Assembly: GCF_020379485.1 (NCBI RefSeq)
Contig: NC_063448.1
Coordinates: 18,437,726-18,501,725, forward strand
DNA: 64,000 nt
DNA from: Brassica napus
Lineage: Eukaryota; Streptophyta; Magnoliopsida; Brassicales; Brassicaceae
Direction of reading: 5' to 3'
In this document: piece by piece, positions 32,127-43,608 of the stretch
How the letters are laid out: each line of letters begins with the position of its first letter
Numbering within the stretch: the first letter of the stretch is position 1
Made by a program: the position numbers and the translations under genes
Notes under the pieces: generated by a model
The model's database searches: none
The model's input: the letters and a program-made list of their open reading frames with translations, nothing else
Told to the model about the DNA's origin: nothing

Positions 32127-33443
32127 TTATATCAAAACAGGGGGATTCAAGGAAGCTGATTCAAGAAGCTCTTCATCTTGTTCGAAAAGAGACATGTGTT
32201 TATCAACAAGAGTGATCCAAGCTTCAATCCCCTCTCCATCTTTAGCATCAATTAACAACATAAAGTTCTTGAAACTAGAAGTGCCTCTTCCGGTCACCCA
32301 AACCGGCTTTCCCCATCCAAAATCAGCCTCGTACATGCCAAGCTTACACCAGCTATTACTCATCCACAAGTCCATCTCATTTCCTCTTCCATATACTTTC
32401 CCAATCTCTGCCAAAGACTCAAGAACTATCGACGACGACATTTCCTTGCATCTTAAGCTGAAGTTTTCCTTTGTTTTCCTCAACTCACTAACCACATCTT
32501 GAATCCCATCTATCATACCTTCTTGGTTCTTGAGAATCATGATGGAAAGCATATTCCCAATGGTGTTCTCAGGCAAATAATCTACCTTCCCTCGTATGCT
32601 CACCGGTATCAGCAACACCGAAGTTCTTGTTGTTAAAGAACTCAACCTAGAAGCCTTAGTTGCACATCTCCAGAAGAGAGCTGTAACCACTTCAACACGA
32701 GTTGGATTCTTGACAAGGTTACATGAAGCTTTGGCTCTAAGTTTCTTGATCTCTGAAGCATCAAACACAAACCTTTTTGTTACATAGTTCATCTCTTCAA
32801 CCTCTACTTTACGATCCATCGGTTTAAAAGGAAGCTCATCAGGAGGTGGAGGAAAGAACTTTGAAGCGGTGAAACTAGGAGTCATTGTAATCTCTAAACC
32901 TCTTGCTGTCTCAACCCATCCTATGATGAACATTGCTAAGGATGTTGCATCAGTGATCTTATGAGAAACACAGATTGTTAAAACTAATCCTCCACAGCTG
33001 AAGAAGTTGGCCTGGATTAGCAACACAGGCCATGTAACTGCTTCTCTTGATAAAGCTTCAACGGGAATGAGTGATTCCAATGATTCAGGAACAGAGCACT
33101 TGAGAAACTCCGAGAGAAGATGGTCCACCCTAGCTTCTATAAACACAGCTCCTTCATCATTACATTCGATGAAACTTCCAGTGATTCTTCCGGCAAGAGG
33201 GTAGAAGATTGGTAATGTTTTAGACAGAGATTTCTTGAGCTTCAAGGATGTTCCTTCTGATGAAGAACCGAGAAGGTTATGCGGGTCTGCAGCGTAAAAG
33301 AGAAGTGCACCTGTGTACATGGGTGAGCTGAGGATATCAAGAAGAGAGAGACGGAGAATTCTCTTATCATTTGGAGTTGGAGAAGACGGTTTGATTACTT
33401 CTCTTGATAAGATCTCAACTTTGTTCTCCATTGTTACATACAA
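32127..33443 (-). CDS. BAHD (HXXXD) acyl-CoA-dependent acyltransferase
   Basis: Intronless frame of 438 codons; the likely start is the second Met at 33431 (MENKVEILSREVIKPSSPTP, 434 residues), which fits the usual N-terminus. The catalytic motif HKITD lies at about residues 157-161 of that form and the structural motif DFGWGKP near residue 375, both intact. Family members transfer acyl groups from CoA thioesters to alcohols or amines of specialised metabolites, in the cytosol. Best positional match is Arabidopsis At1g24430; closest characterised types are vinorine synthase-like enzymes, but the substrate cannot be told from sequence. Arabidopsis has, from memory, a second neighbouring BAHD gene (At1g24420) that is not seen here. 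Confidence 0.93.
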   Translation of the reverse strand: MYVTMENKVEILSREVIKPSSPTPNDKRILRLSLLDILSSPMYTGALLFYAADPHNLLGSSSEGTSLKLKKSLSKTLPIFYPLAGRITGSFIECNDEGAVFIEARVDHLLSEFLKCSVPESLESLIPVEALSREAVTWPVLLIQANFFSCGGLVLTICVSHKITDATSLAMFIIGWVETARGLEITMTPSFTASKFFPPPPDELPFKPMDRKVEVEEMNYVTKRFVFDASEIKKLRAKASCNLVKNPTRVEVVTALFWRCATKASRLSSLTTRTSVLLIPVSIRGKVDYLPENTIGNMLSIMILKNQEGMIDGIQDVVSELRKTKENFSLRCKEMSSSIVLESLAEIGKVYGRGNEMDLWMSNSWCKLGMYEADFGWGKPVWVTGRGTSSFKNFMLLIDAKDGEGIEAWITLVDKHMSLFEQDEELLESASLNPPVLI

Positions 33444-35425
33444 TTATACAAATGTTTCTCAACTTATCTGGTTATCTCAGACAGCCCTCATAAAATCAGT
33501 TGAAGGAAGATTCTTGGTGAGATTAATGAAAGATTCATCCATCACAAAAGACCAGCCATATTATTATTATTATCTATATCCCCTATATATTATTTGTGAA
33601 ACATTACAACTTCTTGTATCATCACTAGGATGATTCTTAGAATTATTAGAGAAATAGTTTGGTCCATCTAATTATATAATAAAGTTTTTATTAAACTAAC
33701 CATAAATTCATTATTAATGTCATTTATTATTTCCTTAAATAAAGATTACGGAATTGCCTAATGTGGCTAAAGTATATATGACAATTAATGATTTTGAATA
33801 ATAAAGATCTGATAAAAAATAATAATGTATCTTATCAAATTTGTTTAATTTTAAACTATTGAAATAATTTTAAAAAATCACAATAACCATATTATAAAAA
33901 TTTAGATTTTTCTGTATATGTTATATTTTGAATTTTAAAAAACGACTATAAATTACTAAAACTGTTAAAAGTCTCACATTCAAATTTTACGATCCATGGT
34001 TTAAAATTTTTGTTATGACAAAATACAAATGATTACAAAATCATATAAGTAAAAGTCTAATTTAATTAATCATTAAGATTTAAAATATATATGTACATAT
34101 ATCATTCTAAATTAAACTATAAACCATATTGAATAAATAAATATTTTAGTTTCAAAATTTACTTTGAATAATTTTTTTTGATAAAAGTTTTGAACTAACA
34201 TTGATAAATTTTTTTAAATTATAAATTACTAAAATTATTAATCCCACAATGAAAATTTTGTTATCAAAAATTTAAAGTTTTTGCTATTAAAGATACACAT
34301 GATAAAAATAACATATGAGTAGAAAGCATCATTTAATAGACATTAATATTAAAAATATACTATGTATGTTAATATCTTTTAAATTAATTACATATCATAT
34401 CAAATTTTTAAAAAAATTATTTGAATTAATAAAATTGATTTGTACGTTCGCACCAATTTAACTATATATCTAATAGTTATTGACTTTTAATTATTCAATA
34501 TATATTTATTATTCCATAATATGTAAGAACATAAAATACATACAATAATTTATATATATAATATTTATTCCGCGCAAGCTTAATCTAGTTTAGTAGTATT
34601 AGATGTTCACATCAAAAGTTCCTGGTAGGCAACACTTCAAGATTCGTACTCATTAGGAGACAAATATGATTAGTCCATCTTATAAATAAAGAGTAAACTA
34701 TCTCGTCTTACACAAAGCAAATTAAAGTTAGAATGATAATGACTTTACAGAAAGTTGGTAAAGTAGAGGGCTGGTGGCACGTCAAAGTAATGTATTTAGG
34801 ATATTTTATGCTAATTATGTACATAAATTAGGGGGAATAACCATAGGAAAAAAAACTCAACGATGATTTAATCCATATGGTCAAGTCATGCATATAACTA
34901 ACCCTATAAATAAAGACCGATAATGTCTTCGTTTAGGCTTGAGCTACCATCTTTACCTTCTCCCTTTCTCTTAATCTTTCCTTGACTTTCAAAAACTTGT
35001 AACCCTTCTCATCTTTTGTTGTTTTTAGATCTTTTTTTTTTTTTGACAAAATTGCTTTGAGATCTTGTGATTCAATCTCCATTGATATTTTGATTTATTT
35101 ATTTTTCACACAATTTTTTTGAGAGATGCATTCTCATTTTTAAATTATTTTTTTTCATTTTTATTGATATTCCTCTAGTATCACACTTTTAAGTTTTTTG
35201 AGACTTTTATTGTTATGGGATAAATTTGGATTTGCTTATGTAAATCTAAGCATCATGTTAATTGATAAAGAACGAAAGCAACACAATCATCCACAACCAA
35301 CATAACTTTTAAATTTTTTAAAAGATTTGGCAATTGCAATTAGAAGAATGGGTAAAAGAGAAAATAACGCTTAATGGATTAATCACACGAAACAAAAGAA
35401 CTAGAACAATAAACCCTATATATGA
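33444..35425. other. AT-rich intergenic region; possible small Helitron at 33663-34588
   Basis: No gene. The central 0.9 kb has a TCCATCTAATTATATAATAA start and a ...CTAG end followed by T, preceded by CCGCGC, suggesting a degenerate non-autonomous Helitron. The subterminal hairpin is not good and the base before the 5' TC is G, not A, so this stays tentative. Confidence 0.35.
33583..33592 (-). promoter_or_regulatory. Probable TATA box of the BAHD gene
   Basis: On the minus strand TAATATATAG lies about 150 bases upstream of the chosen start at 33431. No other candidate is as well placed. It leaves a leader of roughly 120 bases. Confidence 0.4.
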
Positions 35426-35596
35426 TTACTTATCAGATTTCTTGCGAAGTTCTTTCACCCATTTGAAGGCCTTTCCCAAACTGCTTTTGCTTGCGTCTTC
35501 CTTCTTTTTCTTCTTCTTATCGTCGTCTTTAGATGAATTTGGAGGAGGATCAGAGTTGTAATCCCATTGATCAGCCCAAGATAGTCCCGAATCCAT
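35426..35596 (-). CDS. Small lysine-rich plant protein of 56 residues
   Basis: Intronless frame starting MDSGLSWADQWDYNSDPPPN and ending KKSDK. It has an aromatic/acidic N-terminus, a Pro-Asp linker, an acidic-then-basic run (KDDDKKKKKKED) and a basic amphipathic C-terminal segment GKAFKWVKELRKK. It resembles a family of tiny plant proteins (MDSG-LSWADQWD start) known to me only as uncharacterised. The preceding purine-poor sequence and a CTTTCACCCC-type upstream region are consistent with a real leader. No signal peptide or membrane segment. Function unknown; the basic helix could contact membranes or nucleic acid, which is inference. Its size makes it easy to overlook. Confidence 0.75.
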   Translation of the reverse strand: MDSGLSWADQWDYNSDPPPNSSKDDDKKKKKKEDASKSSLGKAFKWVKELRKKSDK

Positions 35597-36890
35597 CTTC
35601 CTCTCTCTTCAAGATTTTGTTGAATGTGAAGGTTTAGAAACGAAGATGGGGTGAAAGAAAGATTTTATTCTGCTTATTTTAGACATTATTAGTTAATTTG
35701 ACACAATGTCCATAAGTTTCTTGGTATCTTATTTTTGGTTCCCTCTGTTTTTAGCTATCCATTTAGTTGTACAAAGAATCAACCCTTCGCCTTTAACTGT
35801 ATGTAACCTTCTTTCGACATGAAGGGGGAACACACGTACACATTCAGCTAAAATTACAAAGAAACCCCTAACAAGAATTACAACTTGATTATTAAATATT
35901 TGTGTTTTATATTTAACACTTCCAAATAATATACAGATTTACGTTGGTTCTGACTGGTGAAGCGGTACAAAATATACTGCCAATTAACAGCGCGGAAAGA
36001 CTAGATGAAGATATGTAACATGAGGAGTTGTTTGTACACAAATTTGACAGCCATCATTTAAAAATGCTAAAGAGGCAGAAATATAATATTAGAGAATCCA
36101 ATGTAAATATCTTACATAAGACCACAAGTCCAACCGTCAGAGCTGTTAAATGGATGGGTTAACCATTAGTTGTCTATATCCAAATTTAACGGGATTTATT
36201 TTGGTTACACTCATTTTTCTATATAAGCTATAATTAATCAATAATTAGAAGATCAATTAATCCATTGCTTTAGTGAGTTTAAGCTATGTGAACGTGGTCG
36301 GCCCAATAATCACATAAAGCTAAGTTTTCAAAAAAAAAAATTCATTTGGAAAAAAAACATTTCATCTCTGGCTCGTTCTCTCTCTCGACAGTAACTCGTT
36401 TTGCAATCTTTTTAGTAACCGTCTCCATTTGTCGTGTCCGTTCGTTAATTCATTCATCTCTTCGTTTTTTTCTCTGAAAATCAAAAAATTTAGGGTTTCA
36501 AACTGAGATAGATAGATCGATTGTTGATTTTGAGAGACATGCATATGAGTTTATTTGTTTTTGTTGTTTGATATCTGAGACAGATAGATCGATTTTTTTA
36601 TTTTTTTGCTCTATTGATTTTGAGAAACATGCAGACTTGTTTTCGTTGTTTGAGATTTGAGATAAATAGGTCGATTGTTGACTTGTTTGCTATGTTGGTT
36701 TTGAGACACATGCATATGAAGTTGGTGGGTTAGTTGTTTTTGTTGTTTGCTATGTGTTAGTGTTAGATGAGATATAGATAAATTACAATTGTTTACTTGC
36801 TCATTTTGAATCTGCTATAACTGTCAATTTCGTGAAAGTGAGTGAGTCTAGAGAGAGATTCTTTCAAATTTGTATGGAAATTGTGTGTAT
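35597..36890. other. Intergenic; 5' flank of a dead hAT transposase
   Basis: No gene. 36360-36600 has TCTCTCTCTCGAC and AGATAGATAGATCGATT motifs that look like a transcribed leader, probably belonging to the decayed hAT element downstream. An imperfect repeat of GAGATAGATAGATCGAT...TTGAGAGACATGCA occurs at about 36506, 36577 and 36658. Confidence 0.5.
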
Positions 36891-37400
36891 GGAAGATAGA
36901 ATATGATTGGTTTTGGATATAGCAACTAGATGGAACTCAACTCATCTTATACTTTTTAAGAATCTTGCTGAAGTTGAAGCAACTTATCAAACATGTCCAA
37001 GTGATTTGGAGTGGAAGAGGGCATAGTTGATTTGCGATATCCTCGCCTCATTTTCAAAACTGAAAAATCTGATTTCGGGTTCATCTTATCCAACTTCAAA
37101 TCTTTATTTATGCAAGTTTGGAAGATTGAAAGTTGGCTGAGAGCAATGGGGCTGAAGATGAAGTTATTCGTGAGATGGTGGGTTCAATGAAGCTAAAGTT
37201 TGATAAATATTGGGAGGATTATAGTGACATACTCACTATTGCTGATGTGTTTGATTCTAGACTGAAGTTCACCTTTCTAGAGCATTATTTCAAAACCTTA
37301 ATTAGATGTATCCACAAGTAAGTCGAAGTTGGATCATGCATGTTTGTAAGGTGATGAAGAAGTTGTTTGATGTTTACAATAAAAACACAAAGAAAAACAT
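36891..37400 (+). pseudogene. hAT (BED-type, RICESLEEPER-like) transposase remnant
   Basis: Translated in shifting frames, the region reads LDIATRWNSTHLIL, KNLAEVEATYQTCPSDLEWKRA, LICDILASF, then EDEVIREMVGSMKLKFDKYWEDYSD and VFDSRLKFTFLE. These are typical of the hAT transposase core that follows the BED finger. Frames are broken at about 37024, 37100 and 37320. The N-terminal BED domain and the C-terminal dimerisation domain (hATC) are not recognised. Terminal inverted repeats were not found, so element borders are unknown. Confidence 0.85.
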
Positions 37401-38981
37401 GATATGAACTTCAAGATCAAACCCTGACATACCACTCTACCATGATGCGATGTAAGCTCTTTAGTCTTTACCTTAATTTTTTTTTTTCATGAATGATTCA
37501 ATGTCTTTACCTTATTTGCTTCAAGGTCAATGTTTGTACACAAAGAAGAAATGGTTAAGTGGATATGGACAAATAGACGTCGGCTAACTCAACTGATAGC
37601 TCTACCAACCGTAAGACATGGTCTAACCACAAAATTTGATAATCGAATAATACCAAAAAAAAGGAATTCAACCATTATATCCAAAATTTTGCTACTTCAA
37701 CTGAGATTCACTGACCAAGATCAAGAGCAGAAACATAATATACAATTCGGCCCAAAAGTATGTTCGATCAACAATCCAAGACAAAAGACTTACCATATTT
37801 GTCATCAGACCAAAGCTCAGTGTTTTGACCAATGACTAATCACCTTTTCACTAAGAACCCATGCCACTTTCTTGATCGGAGGAGTGTCAGACATTCAATG
37901 CTTAAGGTAAGACAAAATAAGTTTGAATCTCATTGATTTGTCTAACAATTTGTGTTTCATTTCATTTTGTTTTCTTAGTAAAAAAAACAGGTGTAATTTA
38001 CTTCATTTTGTTTTTATTCAATCTTAAAATTGAGTAAGTAAATGTCATTTGCTTCAAGTACTCTAGAATTGCAAAACTGTTCGGAATCTATATAAAGTTT
38101 CCTCTCACAACCATGTATCTTTACCAAGAAATCAAAATAAAAAGAAATTGCCACTTACAATACCATTTATTTTAAATCTTAAAAAAAAAACATGATAAGC
38201 AGTCGACTTATCAAAGTTATGTTCATAGAATTTGGTGGTGTTTTTGTTCCACCCATGGACCATCAATTCCAGTACCAGCGACCAAATTTGAGAATGTTAC
38301 ACAGCCCATCAAGTTTAGCTCTATCAACACTTGTTTCAATCATCTTTTGATCAATATGAAAGTGTTACAAAACCACTAGTATAGATCTTATCCTCACTTG
38401 TCCATCGCCCTGACCATCGCCCATCTTCCACGGTCTTTGGCTAGTCCATGACTGCATTATATTCTCATTTGTTTTCTTTTGCATTTGTTTGTTAATCAGA
38501 GATAAAATAACAAAAGGGTTTATATACAAGTATAAATAGAACTAATAAATTAAACTTCTGCCACTATATCTACAATAATAAAAGTTCATTGAGCTGACAA
38601 GAGAAAAAAGAAACGGGAAAATTATAAAACTTATTTTAACGTGTTTACATTTTACAAAGAAAAAGTTTAACTACACAAAAGAATATATGATTAATAAGAT
38701 ATGGTCAAGCATAAAACCAGAATATTAAAACGAAAAACCATGCTTAAATAGTTTTTTTCTTTGTTTTTGTTATATACTAGGCCCATGAAACAAAGAATTA
38801 GGTCCATTTTTAGATCTAGAACACTTTCTTATAGAGATGATATAGATCCTAAGGTTCACTTACATTTCAAATCATCTTTGTAATGAATCTTTAATCAATA
38901 AAATCTCTTGGATGTTCTTTTTCTCATTCGATTTCATTGATGATTTCTCATAAACTATCTAATTCTTAGATTCTTTGATGT
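37401..38981. other. Intergenic, no gene recognised
   Basis: AT-rich. The 101-codon frame at 37530-37835 has no family resemblance that I recognise. The area may be the tail of the hAT remnant. Confidence 0.5.
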
Positions 38982-39329
38982 GTGAATCCAACAAACAAAC
39001 GACCGCTGCTTTCTTCTTCTACAGTCTCAGATAACATGGATCCTAACATCAGCCTTATAAACCTCCTAATCTGTTCTCATCTCACCTCCAGACCCACTGA
39101 ACGAAGATTGGCCACGGCTTGTGCCAAAGAAACTGTTGAGAATTTGAAGATGATTAGGGAGTTAAGCGAAAAGATATGTCACAGCCATGATTTCAAGAAG
39201 ATTCCCGACAAAAGGACGCAATATGATCGGTGTGTTGCTGCTGCTTGTTTGTACATGGATCAATCAAATGAAAACATTTCAAATTTGGAAGATCCAGATT
39301 CCAAAGTTACTTGTAAGATTTTTTATTGA
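38982..39329 (+). other. Unidentified frame, weak TFIIB/cyclin-fold resemblance
   Basis: A 115-codon frame starting MNPTNKRPLL. The middle (ACAKETVENLKMIRELSEKI, then RTQYDRCVAAACLYM) resembles the helix pair of a TFIIB-type cyclin repeat, where a conserved AAACxY run closes the third helix. A GT donor-like TTGTAAGA lies at the end, so it could be a first exon or a captured gene fragment. No other exon is recognised and 24 consecutive G residues follow 23 bases later. Probably a gene fragment; product uncertain. Confidence 0.3.
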
Positions 39330-39352
39330 TTTGTAACGCCGTAGACTTCTAA

Positions 39353-39376
39353 GGGGGGGGGGGGGGGGGGGGGGGG
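39353..39376. repeat. Homopolymer of 24 G
   Basis: Twenty-four consecutive G residues in otherwise AT-rich DNA. Such a tract can fold as G-quadruplex and is hard to sequence, so the count may be inexact. Confidence 0.9.
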
Positions 39377-40862
39377 CTATTCTGGTTTTAATATCAAACT
39401 GTAAAGCATTCAGATTGAATTTTTCTATAGCTTTTTTTAGTTTATCTATACTTGGATTCAGAGGCCCCGCGAATGGGAAATAATATTAAATTTTAAATAT
39501 AGTTTGAAACATGATGATACACAAAAATTGCACAATTTCACTTTAGAATTTATCTCTGAAATCCAGAGTAAAATTAATGTATTATAGAATACATAAACCA
39601 ATGTCACTCCTACTAACACTTTGTATCTATTTCTGATAAATGTATACATACATTTCTAAATGAACTATGAATTATACCATCAACAATAAAATCATTCTTA
39701 TAATGTTTAAGCCATCTAATAGAATTAATTAACATTTAGAGTTTATATAATTGGCTAACATAAGGGTAAACATGTTAATTTAATTATAGTCAAATTGTTA
39801 TAAAGTATGAATATAGATAATGATTAAATTTTATATTTTAACATTTGTCAATTTGTGGTTAAACAAAATCTCTTTGGAAAATGAGACAACAAAAATTTCC
39901 TCTTATTGATAATAAGGCTGTATAAAATAAATACAAATAAAATTTCCAATTTTTATGTATTCTAAATATATTTTATTATTATTTGGAGTAATGCAACTCT
40001 CACTATTTTTCTCTTTCTTTTTATTGTGTCCTTGATTTTGTCGATGTCCACAACCCTTTTATACACAAATTTTTTAATAGTTAAATTTAAGAGATTGCAA
40101 TGGTAAATTGGGAAATGATTGATCACTAGATATTACAATGGCTGATCATCAAATCTTGCAATGATGGAGCATTTACACGATTGGAAATATTTATCTAAAC
40201 AATGCAATTATATATTTAAATAATTACAAATTTTTATCTAAAAATTACAGTGGTTTCTTAAATTATTGAATTGATTGACTAAATTTTTAAGATCTCCCAT
40301 TTAGTTCCAATATGTTAATTTTCTTTCAAGCATTCTTTTTGTTGAAAACTGAATGTAAATCAAATTTTTATTTATCTTTAACTATCCCGTAAAATTGTTT
40401 TTTTTTTCTAACTCCACATTAGCAACAATCGGTTAAAAGTGATGTTAATATTCTTTTCAATAGTTCTAATTTTTTTGAAAATTCTATAATATTTTCAAAT
40501 AACTGGAAGTTATAGTCTATAAATGAGAATATGTTATACCATATTAAATTTTTCCTTTTCTCATTATTTTTTTGTTTAGTGAAAACAATATAAAATCTAA
40601 TAGAAACATACATTTCAAAAGTAATTAAGATAATATCAGATATTTCTACTAAAGAATTATAATCTACAAATCATATTAGTTGTTTTTGCTCGATTTTAAT
40701 TGAAACCATCTTTAGTTACATGTTATAAAGTTATTCTAATGAGACACCAAAACACCAAATTTGGTGTAATTTCATCGCTAATGAATAACTAAAAGTGCCA
40801 CTATCCGACTAAATTTGGTGTAGTGTCAATAGTGTTCTACCAAATTTGGTGTAACACTATTT
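39377..40862. other. AT-rich intergenic DNA with ACACCAAATTTGGTGT repeats at the right end
   Basis: No gene. From about 40703 begins a dispersed repeat marked by CACCAAATTTGGTGTA (about 40755, 40811, 40848). This repeat is split by the gypsy element that follows and resumes at 47798. Another copy is seen near 50630-51160. Confidence 0.55.
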
Positions 40863-40867
40863 ATTCA
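40863..40867. repeat. Target-site duplication ATTCA, left copy, of the gypsy element
   Basis: ATTCA precedes the left LTR and is exactly repeated after the right LTR (47793-47797). Five bases is the usual size for Ty3/gypsy integrases. Confidence 0.93.
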
Positions 40868-42287
<1,420 letters not shown>

Positions 42288-43608
42288 ACTCCCCCAAACT
42301 TATTCTTTTACTTGTCCTCAAGTGAACTTTCTAGAACTCATAGGGAGAGAGGTTTGAAGGTGGGAACTCATAGCCAAAAGAAACACACAAAGCACTCAAA
42401 TCAACATTAAAATTCAGCATTAGTACACCCTCTCTTATTATACTCTTGCTTCTCTAGGCCTATCTTAACTCTTTTCATCCCTACACTCATCATCATGCAT
42501 TCACACACGCAAATCAGCCAACTCTCAAGTTCATTAAGCATAGCATCAAGTGAATTCTTGCAAATGGTCAATTGGTCCAAATCATTTGGTTGAGTAAGGG
42601 AAGGCTTTTATTCAATTGATTCAAGAGGTTCAAAACATATGATCTTTAAGGTGGTTTACTCTCGAAACAAGTAGACTTGACATTGCACATAATATATCTA
42701 AGAAAGGGATCAACTCATGCATACAATGCTCAATCTCCATTGTTCTACCCTTTTCCCAAACATACAATTACACAATCATTCTCAAATGTCAAACCCAACT
42801 CACATCTCTCACCAAAAGATCCTAAGAACATTAACTCCTTCTCTTTGAAATCTACAAGGGATTTTTCACAACCTCAAAACATTACTTAGCTCCTAACAAC
42901 TTTGCTAGCCCCCTTTTTCTTTCTTTTTCTTTTCTTTTCATTTTTTTTTTTTTTTTTAACAAATGGGGGCCAAGACTTTTCATAACTTGAGCTAGAGGTT
43001 TTTCTACTTATCCCAATAAGACAATTCACTTAAACACAAAGAGTCATTTCTTTTCCTTTTTCATTGCTCCCAAATCATAATCACAACTCTCACCCCCCAC
43101 CTATAGCTAGACAATAGAGTGCCCAATCTAGCAAGAATGAAGATCAAGCATTGTCGCTCCCGATACTCTCAACATTATGCACATGTAAGACTTTCCGAAG
43201 AAGACCTCACTCATCAAACAATGAAAGCTTAAAAGGAGGGAAAGGTTTTGGGAGTGGTCTACCACTAGAGTTTGTCAAAATAAGATTGGCATAAAGGATG
43301 TGACAACTCAAGTGTGTATAGCCATGACTCAGTACACAAGGGACCATGAGCAAGAAGCATTAAGTTTGTTCAGTTCAAATAAGGTTGTAGTTGGCTTCAA
43401 AGACTGAGTTTCAGCAATCAACAAGTTTCAGGAAGAGTCTTCAAGGCTCGAAGCATACAAGTATTTTTGAGAGGTGCATAAGCTACTCAGGTGCAAACTA
43501 ATGTTCTTTACAAGGCATTTCAAATCATTGCTCCCAATGCAAGTAAATGCAACCTATATGCTCTAGTCTCCTAGAAATGCAAATGATGCAAACTAAATGA
43601 ATTTTTTT
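42288..43608. other. Gypsy 3' internal spacer
   Basis: Noncoding spacer between the protease frame and the 3' LTR, rich in CTTTTTCTTTCTTTTC-type tracts. It has a T-run at about 42942-42958. No pol homology is visible, in keeping with loss of RT and integrase. Confidence 0.7.

Noticed and set aside
33663..34588. A second Helitron between the BAHD gene and the small gene
   Set aside because: 5' and 3' ends look partly right, but the hairpin is poor and the 5' flanking base is G. Kept only as a remark, not called as an element.
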